Shown here piece after piece: positions 1-5,606 of a DNA stretch of 7,254 nucleotides (position 1 is the stretch's first letter; every line of letters starts with the position of its first letter). Made by a program: the position numbers and the translations under genes. The notes under the pieces were generated by a model, which was not told the DNA's origin, made no database searches, and saw only the letters and a program-made list of their open reading frames with translations. Source of the stretch: Candidatus Neomicrothrix sp. UBA7388 (GTDB lineage: Bacteria; Actinomycetota; Acidimicrobiia; Acidimicrobiales; Poriferisodalaceae); the NCBI GenBank assembly GCA_002470695.1, contig DKNM01000126.1, positions 1,703-8,956 of the forward strand, written 5' to 3'.

Positions 1-347
1 ACTAGACGACTTCGTCGCAACGGAGATGCTGGCCCAACTAGGGAAGCCCCCTCAAAAAAAACTTCCGCTATTTCTTGTAGGTGACCTACAGTCAGGCGAC
101 CCGACCCAAATCTATCGGCTGCCAGCAACGCATTTGTAGCTTCAAGGGATAGCTCTGTACCTACGCACAAGGCAAAAGCTACGACGAAGGGGTGCCCACA
201 TCCGGCTCGCTGCGCAAGAAGCCCCTCAGGGTTATCTAGCGGGTATTTCTGAAAAATCGGCTCTAAAGAAGCTCTCAATGACTCCCTAGTGCGCTCCGGG
301 TCCAATATTGCCGGAACGACTTTCTGAGCTAGCTCTGATGCGTTCAC
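1..347 (-). CDS. Hypothetical protein, C-terminus cut by window edge
   Basis: An open minus-strand frame runs from an in-frame TGA (369-371) to base 1 with no stop, about 120 codons. I do not recognise the protein. It is rich in Leu, Ala and Glu, with helical-looking stretches such as DPERTRESLRASLEPIFQ, a central GCGHPFVVAFALCVG segment, and then TNALLAADRFGSGRLTVG. There is no Met anywhere in the visible part. The best in-frame start is GTG at 347-345, with a GGAAGGA Shine-Dalgarno-like stretch 10 bases upstream. The alternative is an ATG at 387-385 in the neighbouring frame, whose peptide MTVYRLKLE would join this frame if one base near 361 were removed, so a frameshift, a sequencing error or early decay is possible. 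It lies downstream of and codirectional with the 143-residue gene, with 201 bases between them holding only short, stop-interrupted frames. It may belong to the same accessory block. Function unknown. Confidence 0.5.
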   Translation of the reverse strand, partial: MNASELAQKVVPAILDPERTRESLRASLEPIFQKYPLDNPEGLLAQRAGCGHPFVVAFALCVGTELSLEATNALLAADRFGSGRLTVGHLQEIAEVFFEGASLVGPASPLRRSRL

Positions 348-548
348 AACTAATGCATCCTTCCAGTTTCAGCCGGTAGACAGTCATTCAACAAGCAGGC
401 AGTGATCCGACCGAAGTCTAATCACTTAGGATTCTCAAAGTTGAGCCTCAAACTTCCGAGCTACAGGCCCTTGAAGCCCAGACTCGTTAGCAATCATCAA
501 GTCACGGAAAAGCGGGGATCGGTCAGGAGCAAAAGCTACTCACTGTAT

Positions 549-980
549 TCAAACTTCTGGATCGCTAACCACGAATCCACCGGCTAGCCACTCCTCCTCA
601 GATTCATAAATAGCCATCTGGCGGTAGCGAGTTACCTTCCAATTACTTTCCGTAAAGAACTGAAAATTTCCTGATCCAATTAACGGCGCTAGGTAATCAG
701 TCAGTTCATCCAGCGAACCGACATCTATTTTAATTCGGCCTTTCGTTTCAATAGACGCTTGTACCGGCGCCCCCGGAGCAGGAAGCATTGGTAATCGGTC
801 GACTTCTGTTTCCGTTAAACCAAGGCGAGAATTCAGCGCCAAGTTGGTCCAGTCGACAAAGGAGAACTGGCATTGAACCTGACATATGCCGTCGCGGAAA
901 TCAATATCTAACAATTCCGCTTCCACGGCTCCGCCCTTTTCAACTAACCAGGAGACAAAGAGACCTTCCCCATCAGCCAT
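549..980 (-). CDS. Hypothetical acidic protein, candidate partner of the upstream DUF4157 protein
   Basis: This is a 143-residue soluble protein with no signal peptide or membrane segment. It belongs to no family I recognise. It is clearly acidic, with motifs such as EAELLDIDFRDG, VGSLDELTDYLAPLIGSG and YESEEEWLAGG, and the hydrophobic/polar alternation suggests a mixed alpha/beta fold. It lies downstream of the DUF4157 gene on the same strand, so the two are probably cotranscribed. Small acidic proteins just after a large effector-like gene are often immunity proteins or chaperones; that is inference from position only. The ATG at 980 has only a weak, distant Shine-Dalgarno (AGAAGAG) and overlaps the stop of a 23-codon ORF in ATGGCTGA, suggesting translational coupling. 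Alternatively the true N-terminus is the ATG at 1044, joined by a one-base shift in an A7 run, which would give a protein of about 165 residues. Confidence 0.7.
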   Translation of the reverse strand: MADGEGLFVSWLVEKGGAVEAELLDIDFRDGICQVQCQFSFVDWTNLALNSRLGLTETEVDRLPMLPAPGAPVQASIETKGRIKIDVGSLDELTDYLAPLIGSGNFQFFTESNWKVTRYRQMAIYESEEEWLAGGFVVSDPEV

Positions 981-1044
981 TGAACACCAGGGCTCTTCTG
1001 AGACCGACGTATTCGCAGACCAACGCTTTTTTTAAGTCACTCAT
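973..1044 (-). CDS. 23-codon ORF overlapping the start of the next gene
   Basis: The peptide begins MSDLKKALVCEYVG and ends in FNG, and lies between the DUF4157 gene and the 143-residue gene. It starts 32 bases after the DUF4157 stop. Its TGA overlaps the next ATG (ATGGCTGA), an arrangement typical of coupled translation. Its codons 4-6 contain an A7 run (T at 1027-1033 on the plus strand). Deleting one A would fuse MSDLKK directly to the 143-residue frame, which is open upstream as far as a TAA that itself lies in this run. It may therefore be a coupling leader peptide, the authentic 5' end of the next gene after a frameshift, or nothing translated. There is no good Shine-Dalgarno upstream. 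Confidence 0.3.
   Translation of the reverse strand: MSDLKKALVCEYVGLRRALVFNG
1027..1033 (-). repeat. A7 homopolymer at a frame junction
   Basis: Seven consecutive A on the minus strand, in TTAAAAAAAGCG. It sits at codons 4-6 of the 23-codon ORF, at the only place where that frame and the frame of the next gene can be joined by losing one base. Such runs are prone to slippage by polymerase or ribosome and to sequencing error. Confidence 0.8.
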
Positions 1045-1076
1045 AGGAATCTTGGTGTCCACTTTCGACTGGAGAG

Positions 1077-3656
1077 TTATCCACCCATCGCTTCTTCGTG
1101 ACCAGGAACGAACCACGTTCGGTCGATGAACGTTTGGCCAGCCTTGAGTTTTCCTCCAACCTTCACAGGACCCTTGTCTCCATATTCTCTGTCGAGATCT
1201 AACTGAGTCCCCGCAATCAAAGTGACCTTGCATTTACCACCATGCGGTTCCTCCATCTTAATCTTCAACACGAGTCCACTACCCTTATCGCCGAATCCCG
1301 CTTCATCTTGGATGTTTCGAGAGACCCACGACTCTTTTTGGACTTTGTCGGCTTGAGTGGCTATGTCGTAGAAATTGGGGCCAGAGAAAACCAACCCGAG
1401 GACCGTGTCCTTACGGAATTGTTTCTTCTTATTTTCCTTAGTTTCATTTCTGTAGTACTCCCGCTTGAATGCGGCAAGCCAACTAGTTATAGAGGAAGCT
1501 GGCCAAGGGAGACCTGTTTTGAATTCACCCTCAAACACATCAGTCACTTTTTCTCCGTGATATTCCTGACCTAATTTATATGCGCCTTTCCAGCCATCCC
1601 AAACAACATCGTAACCAGCCTCCCAACTTCTGAACCCTTGACTAAACGACCGATCATGCGAATCAGAGTCTGCATAATCGTGCAAAGTCTTGGCGGTAAT
1701 CTCAGTCCCTGCGCGAGCCTTCGCTGCAGCATTAACCGACGCCGCTATTTTGCCTTGAAGGTTTTTGGCCTGTACAGAACCATCAACACCTCCAACAAGC
1801 CCTGCCCGGACATAAGTGTCTTGAGCTTGCTGTGCCCAGAGCTCACGGTCAGCGTCAAGCATCTTTTTGTTGTCTTTATACTTTTCATGCCGTGCCTCAG
1901 GGTAAGTATTCAGGGCCTCATCAATCGCTGCCATCCACTGGTCAGCCTTAGCCTTGTTGAAATCCGTTGCGTTTGAGCCAAACCACATCGTGTTAACTGT
2001 CGATTCAGGCAAGATATTTCTGAAGTTGTCGTAGGCCCCCATACTCAACCACCGTCCAAGTTGCGCAGCATCCGGGGCTTTTGCATCTAAGAAGAAACCA
2101 ACATTTATTCCACTCTCAAGTTTTATGACACCAAGATCAAGTCCGGCTTCGAGTCGGCCTTTAATCTCTAGGTCTGCGTGAATCGCGCCACCTTTACCCT
2201 GGTTGAAGTCTTGATCGGCCTTGATACCAATCTCGAAACCGGCCCACACTGCGCCGGGAACCACCGGGAACATAACTTTAATTTCTGCTTCCTTATAGGA
2301 ACCCGGGTCGCTGGCCATTTTATTAATGAGAAGGCCTAACCCGTTAAAGAACACTCCCGCTGTCTGAGGGGTGTACTTCGCTTTCATTTTTTTGACTCTT
2401 TTGTCTTTACTCCCCTCAGCTTGCAGATCCTCAAGTGAACCGGCAAGCAGCCCGGAGCGTTCGATAGCCTTTTTGATCGATTTCGCTTGTTTCCCAAGCT
2501 CTCCAATAGCGGCTATTTTGTCGTCTTTGCCCCGTTGATTCAGCGTCTCGCCCTCATCAGCACCTGCTTTTTTGCCTAGGTCAACTGTTCGTTTAACGAG
2601 GTAAGCGTCACAAATCTCTTCGATTTCGTGCACAATCCGGTATCGCGCGTCAGGAGCAAGTTCGCTGCCGTGATACGCAGTCAGCTTCTCCTTCAAAACA
2701 TCTGTTGCATTCGTAAACAAATGACGTGACCAATTAGCCTTGGCCGCCTTGGTGAAGTCTTCTAAAGAAATCAGCTCTGGTAATCGCATTGAGATAGCGT
2801 TGCGCCGCTGCCTCTTGGGAAGAGCGGGGCCTTCGGCTTGGGGCTCAGCAGAATCCACAGCTTGTTCTGCGCTCCGATCGCGCCTTATTTGTTTCATCGG
2901 TTGAGTTGACATTTGGCGATTCGCTAGCAAATCCGAAGCATTGCTTTCGGACTTACTTTCCTGCAACTCACGAGATGGCAGCCCAACTCCCGACGCCATG
3001 CGGCTTAAACCGCCACCGCTTTGTATTGCGACATGCGCCAACTCGTGCCCAAGTAGCCGATCCCCAGAAGTAGTTCCCGGGTTGTACAGCCCTTTCCGAA
3101 AGAAGACGTCGTTGCCGACAGTAAACGCATCAGCTTGAAGGTTGCGGCTCAATTCGTCAGCTTTGGAGGATTGGTGCACCCGCGTGGCTGATAGGTCAAC
3201 TCCATACGCGTCAGAGAAACCTTGCAACTCACGTTCGCGGAGAGAACTGCCCTTGCCTCTCAAGGCACTTATCTGTCGCTCAGTTCCCGAATCGACTTGA
3301 GTTCCTCCCAGAGGGTCGTTTGCATCTGCTGAACTGTGGCTCTCTTTTCTTCGCAACTGCGACAGGGCGCGGTCTGCCATCTCATCTGCGATCAACTCTT
3401 CACTGTCAGCTGCGCGCCCAACGGTAAGAGAACGCCGAACCGCCTCCGACGAATCAGAGAAGTTTCGAGAAACATCGACGGGCTGAGCAGGAACAGCGGA
3501 AACCCAGTCTTTAAGCGCCTTGCCAGCCATCTCGTCGGCAACCACCTCTTCTTGGTCCTTGGCACGACCAACCACTAAAGATGAAGACTTTTCTGAACGT
3601 TTAAGCGATTGTTGGTCGGAAGATTGACTTTTTTTGTTTACTCGTTGCTGATCCAT
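1077..3656 (-). CDS. DUF4157 (eCIS-associated metallopeptidase-like) protein, candidate cargo/effector
   Basis: This is an 859-residue hydrophilic protein with no signal peptide or transmembrane helix. Residues 1-110 are a low-complexity tail with two copies of SLxVGRAxDxEExxADEMAxxAL (26-48 and 76-98). Residues 131-215 form a DUF4157 domain: LRERELQGFSDAYGVDLS, then ADAFTVGNDVFF, then the zinc-binding-like HELAH at 204-208. A basic linker (KRQRRN, 281-286) leads to a helical, lysine-rich region (290-430). Next comes a beta-rich part with alternating Gly (430-560, ending in NTMWFG) and a Trp/Lys-rich C-terminus (640-859) that I cannot place. DUF4157 proteins are commonly encoded with extracellular contractile injection systems, where such domains occur in cargo. 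HExxH suggests peptidase activity, but the third zinc ligand is not obvious and activity is unproven. An in-frame TAG at 3692-3690, with no start codon between, fixes the ATG at 3656. The gene heads the minus-strand block and is divergent from the MBL gene. Confidence 0.85.
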   Translation of the reverse strand: MDQQRVNKKSQSSDQQSLKRSEKSSSLVVGRAKDQEEVVADEMAGKALKDWVSAVPAQPVDVSRNFSDSSEAVRRSLTVGRAADSEELIADEMADRALSQLRRKESHSSADANDPLGGTQVDSGTERQISALRGKGSSLRERELQGFSDAYGVDLSATRVHQSSKADELSRNLQADAFTVGNDVFFRKGLYNPGTTSGDRLLGHELAHVAIQSGGGLSRMASGVGLPSRELQESKSESNASDLLANRQMSTQPMKQIRRDRSAEQAVDSAEPQAEGPALPKRQRRNAISMRLPELISLEDFTKAAKANWSRHLFTNATDVLKEKLTAYHGSELAPDARYRIVHEIEEICDAYLVKRTVDLGKKAGADEGETLNQRGKDDKIAAIGELGKQAKSIKKAIERSGLLAGSLEDLQAEGSKDKRVKKMKAKYTPQTAGVFFNGLGLLINKMASDPGSYKEAEIKVMFPVVPGAVWAGFEIGIKADQDFNQGKGGAIHADLEIKGRLEAGLDLGVIKLESGINVGFFLDAKAPDAAQLGRWLSMGAYDNFRNILPESTVNTMWFGSNATDFNKAKADQWMAAIDEALNTYPEARHEKYKDNKKMLDADRELWAQQAQDTYVRAGLVGGVDGSVQAKNLQGKIAASVNAAAKARAGTEITAKTLHDYADSDSHDRSFSQGFRSWEAGYDVVWDGWKGAYKLGQEYHGEKVTDVFEGEFKTGLPWPASSITSWLAAFKREYYRNETKENKKKQFRKDTVLGLVFSGPNFYDIATQADKVQKESWVSRNIQDEAGFGDKGSGLVLKIKMEEPHGGKCKVTLIAGTQLDLDREYGDKGPVKVGGKLKAGQTFIDRTWFVPGHEEAMGG
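3012..3266 (-). other. DUF4157 domain with HELAH motif
   Basis: These bases encode residues 131-215 of the 859-residue protein. The order is typical of the domain: an LR..E..GF..AYGVDLS opening, the RVH segment, the ADAFTVGNDVFFR strand pair with an adjacent YNPGT, then LLGHELAHVAIQSGGG. H204, E205 and H208 form the metallopeptidase-like signature. The usual form I know is LLAHELTHVVQQ; here Thr is Ala and the first Gln of QQ is Ile. Confidence 0.85.
3363..3581 (-). repeat. Two diverged copies of a 23-residue acidic motif in the N-terminal tail
   Basis: Copy 1 (3513-3581, residues 26-48) and copy 2 (3363-3431, residues 76-98) match at 16 of 23 positions, including VGRA, EE and ADEMA, and start exactly 50 residues apart. 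Codons have diverged between the copies, so this is an old internal duplication rather than a recent DNA repeat. Single motifs of the type DPxExEADxxA occur just before DUF4157 domains in other proteins known to me; a tandem pair is less usual. Confidence 0.75.
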
Positions 3657-3686
3657 CGGTACCGATCTCTTGTCCCGGTGAAACCC

Positions 3687-3692
3687 ACCCTA
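3687..3692 (-). promoter_or_regulatory. Candidate -10 element (TAGGGT) of the DUF4157 gene
   Basis: TAGGGT on the minus strand fits the actinobacterial TAnnnT -10 pattern. Transcription starting about seven bases downstream would give a 5' leader of roughly 24 bases before the ATG at 3656. No convincing -35 is visible, and the leader has only a weak Shine-Dalgarno. Confidence 0.4.
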
Positions 3693-3753
3693 GTTCCGAA
3701 CCACTCAGTGCGGGAAACTCAAAGATGAGTTTGCCCTCAATCTTCTCGGTAAA

Positions 3754-3770
3754 AGATTTTGTTTAAATCT
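3754..3770. promoter_or_regulatory. Short AT-rich palindrome between divergent promoters
   Basis: AGATTT and AAATCT (6-bp arms) are separated by TGTTT, in the middle of the 202-bp divergent region. The position would suit a dimeric repressor acting on both sides, but the arms are short and AT-rich, so chance is a serious alternative. Confidence 0.2.
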
Positions 3771-3846
3771 GAGGCCGAAAAGCATTTGGTGGGCATTGAT
3801 TGACGGGGAAGTGTCACGCCTGAAAGAAACACATTCCTCCGCTCGC

Positions 3847-3852
3847 TAGGGT
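3847..3852 (+). promoter_or_regulatory. Candidate -10 element (TAGGGT) for a leaderless MBL-fold mRNA
   Basis: TAGGGT ends six bases before the ATG at 3859, so the expected transcription start coincides with the start codon. The G-rich stretch GGGG ends only two bases from the ATG, too close to act as a normal Shine-Dalgarno. Leaderless transcripts with TAnnnT at this distance are common in Actinobacteria. Confidence 0.5.
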
Positions 3853-3858
3853 GGGGAA

Positions 3859-4857
3859 ATGGCTCAGCCGATTCAGCACTATCAAGACTTAGGGGAATTC
3901 GAATACGGGGCGACAGATCAGGTGACCCCAATGATTCGAAGGGTTATTTGCAAAAACCCAACACCTTTTACGTTCAAAGGGACCGGAACCTATCTAGTAG
4001 GACGCGGCGAGGTTGCCGTCATCGACCCGGGACCGCCTCTCGAAAGTCACCTTGACGATATTTTGGGTGCTCTTGAACCCGACGAGGTCATCACCCACGC
4101 GTTCATTACGCATACTCACAGCGACCATTCACCTTTAACCGAAGTCTTGAAAGAGCGCACCGGGGCGATTTCATATGGGTTCGGTCCGCACGGAGCAGTC
4201 AAGGAAGAAGATCCTGACGATCGAGTCGACTTCTCCGCATACATATCTACCGAGGAACAAGAGCAGTATCGAAAGGAATATGACGAACTTCCCGATGAAC
4301 TTAAACGGGAAGGCGCCGATACCTCGTTCTTACCCGACGTGTACTTGAAAGATGGCGACATCGTTCATGGAGGTGACTGGACAATTAAAGCTATTCACAC
4401 TCCTGGGCACTGCTCCAACCACATGTGCTTCGAAGTGGAGCAAGAGCAGAGTCTCTTTTCTGGAGATCATGTAATGGGATGGGCTACTAGCGTCGTTGGG
4501 CCACCCGATGGATCCATGAGGGACTACATGGAGTCCCTCAGGAAACTCCTCGACTTCAACCATTCCCGTTACTGGCCAACACACGGCCCTTCAATCCCTG
4601 AGCCCAAAAAATACGTAGAAAGCTTTATAAGTCACAGAGAAGAACGCGAAGAGCAAATACTTTCGTATTTACAAAATGGGCCCAAGAAGATTGCGGACTT
4701 CGTGCCTGATATGTACGAAAAGTACGACAAAAGATTGTGGTACCCCGCAGCGGGCTCAGTTCACGCGCATTTATTACACATGGTTGAAACTGGACGAGCT
4801 CGAGTTGTCGATGAGCCTAGTGACCCGAAGCTCACTGCCACTTACGAACTTCTTTGA
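3859..4857 (+). CDS. Metallo-beta-lactamase-fold hydrolase, LACTB2-like with C-terminal winged helix
   Basis: This 332-residue cytoplasmic protein carries the complete MBL metal-ligand set: THTHSDH (H85, H87, D89, H90), TPGH (H184), SGDH (D203) and THG (H242). This predicts a dinuclear metal hydrolase. The residues after about 255, running through HREEREEQILSYLQNGPKKI to the GSVHAHLLHMVETGRA helix, look like the winged-helix tail of LACTB2-type proteins. Human LACTB2 is an RNase, while many bacterial relatives are annotated only as MBL-fold hydrolases, so the substrate here is open. An acidic insertion-like stretch (about 113-160, many Glu/Asp) separates the metal motifs. An in-frame TAG at 3847-3849 makes the ATG at 3859 the only reasonable start. 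The gene is divergent from the DUF4157 gene and lies 56 bases before nucS; I see no reason to link it to either function. Confidence 0.9.
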   Translation: MAQPIQHYQDLGEFEYGATDQVTPMIRRVICKNPTPFTFKGTGTYLVGRGEVAVIDPGPPLESHLDDILGALEPDEVITHAFITHTHSDHSPLTEVLKERTGAISYGFGPHGAVKEEDPDDRVDFSAYISTEEQEQYRKEYDELPDELKREGADTSFLPDVYLKDGDIVHGGDWTIKAIHTPGHCSNHMCFEVEQEQSLFSGDHVMGWATSVVGPPDGSMRDYMESLRKLLDFNHSRYWPTHGPSIPEPKKYVESFISHREEREEQILSYLQNGPKKIADFVPDMYEKYDKRLWYPAAGSVHAHLLHMVETGRARVVDEPSDPKLTATYELL

Positions 4858-4898
4858 GTCGACTTGGGATCATCCGCGACTTACGACCGGATGGTGAC

Positions 4899-4904
4899 TA
4901 GCTT
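4899..4904 (+). promoter_or_regulatory. Candidate -10 element (TAGCTT) for nucS
   Basis: TAGCTT lies nine bases before the ATG at 4914, in the 56-base gap after the MBL gene, and no Shine-Dalgarno is visible in CAAAATTCG. This would give a transcript starting at or a few bases before the start codon. Readthrough from the upstream gene is equally possible. Confidence 0.35.
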
Positions 4905-4913
4905 CAAAATTCG

Positions 4914-5585
4914 ATGCGATTAGTAATTGCCAAATGCACCGTTGATTACTCGGGGAGACTAGATGCACACCTTCCGCAAGCCGTGCGACTCCTCATGATC
5001 AAAGCTGACGGTTGTGTAGCAATTCATGCCGACGGAGGCGCCTACAAGCCCCTGAATTGGATGAATGCACCGAACCTTTTTCGGGAGTCAGGTGAGGGGT
5101 CAGAACTCACGTGGATTGTCACAAACGACAAAAGCGAAAAGCTAACCATTCAACTTCACGAAGTCCTCTCCGATTCATCGCACGAAATGGGTTCTGACCC
5201 TGGCTTGGAGAAAGACGGCGTCGAAGCACACCTTCAAGAACTACTCGCCGCAAACGTAGAACAAATATCAGCAGGGATGGTCTTAGTGCGTCGCGAATAT
5301 CCCACAAACATCGGCCCAGTAGATTTGCTCTGCCGCGATCAAAATGGACAGGCAGTTGCCGTCGAAATCAAGCGACGAGGCGAAATCGATGGGGTCGAAC
5401 AGCTAAGTCGCTACTTAGAATTCTTAAACAGGGATAGCAATCTAAAACCGGTAACAGGTATCTACGCTGCGCAAGAGATCAAACCGCAAGCACGAGTTCT
5501 TGCCGAAGATCGCGGCATCGAATGCCTCATCCTTGACTACGACGAACTACGCGGCATAGAGAGCAATGAATTGAAGTTATTTTAA
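4914..5585 (+). CDS. nucS: Endonuclease NucS (EndoMS), mismatch-specific
   Basis: At 223 residues this is the usual length for the actinobacterial family. It opens with the hallmark [20 protein letters not shown], followed by [20 protein letters not shown], which belong to the N-terminal DNA-binding and dimerisation domain (about 1-95). The C-terminal RecB-like nuclease domain has GPVDLLCRD (D137) and VEIKRRG (E151, K153), the D-ExK catalytic set, then [15 protein letters not shown]. The last residues, LKLF, fit the terminal beta-clamp-binding motif described for EndoMS. The enzyme cuts both strands at mismatches and serves as the non-canonical mismatch repair system in Actinobacteria that lack MutS and MutL. 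It appears intact. It follows the MBL gene by 56 bases on the same strand and converges with the maoC-type gene. The ATG at 4914 is supported by the family N-terminus starting exactly there. Confidence 0.96.
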   Translation: MRLVIAKCTVDYSGRLDAHLPQAVRLLMIKADGCVAIHADGGAYKPLNWMNAPNLFRESGEGSELTWIVTNDKSEKLTIQLHEVLSDSSHEMGSDPGLEKDGVEAHLQELLAANVEQISAGMVLVRREYPTNIGPVDLLCRDQNGQAVAVEIKRRGEIDGVEQLSRYLEFLNRDSNLKPVTGIYAAQEIKPQARVLAEDRGIECLILDYDELRGIESNELKLF

Positions 5586-5603
5586 AGACCGCTGAAGCGT
5601 TCT
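5586..5603. terminator. Weak hairpin between convergent genes
   Basis: AGACCGCT and AGCGTTCT can pair with one mismatch around a GA centre, within the 21 bases separating the stop of nucS (5585) from the stop of the hydratase gene (5607). There is no U-tract on either side, so termination function is doubtful; position is the main argument. Confidence 0.2.
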
Positions 5604-5606
5604 GCT

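Larger units (their letters stand above)
3684..3855. repeat. Perfect 10-bp inverted repeat flanking the divergent intergenic region
   Basis: CCCACCCTAG at 3684-3693 is the exact reverse complement of CTAGGGTGGG at 3846-3855, with 152 bases between the arms. Each arm lies just ahead of one of the two divergent start codons and contains TAGGGT reading toward its own gene. The simplest reading is a shared promoter element rather than a folding structure, since the arms are far apart. Confidence 0.65.

Noticed and set aside
2..139. A plus-strand frame of about 45 codons running in from the left edge, with protein-like text (LDDFVATEMLAQLG)
   Set aside because: It is antisense to the longer minus-strand open frame at 1-347, which is codirectional with its neighbours. 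It cannot be excluded without sequence to the left.
438..455. Hairpin AAGTTGAG-C-CTCAAACTT as terminator after the 143-residue gene
   Set aside because: It has a bulge, almost no loop and no T-tract on the minus strand.
369..548. Minus-strand fragments such as LFRDLMIANESGLQG and KFEAQL in one frame with several stops
   Set aside because: They look faintly protein-like and could be pseudogene remains, but no family is recognisable and the fragments are too short to call.
402..587. 61-codon plus-strand ORF
   Set aside because: It overlaps the 3' end of the 143-residue gene antisense, has no Shine-Dalgarno, and its translation looks like a shadow.
1242..1976. Plus-strand ORFs of about 110 codons inside the DUF4157 gene
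   Set aside because: They are antisense to a strongly supported coding frame, have no family signature, and are stop-free only by composition.
3800..3805. TTGACG as a -35 element for the MBL gene
   Set aside because: It is 41 bases from TAGGGT, and no -10 sits 16-18 bases downstream of it.
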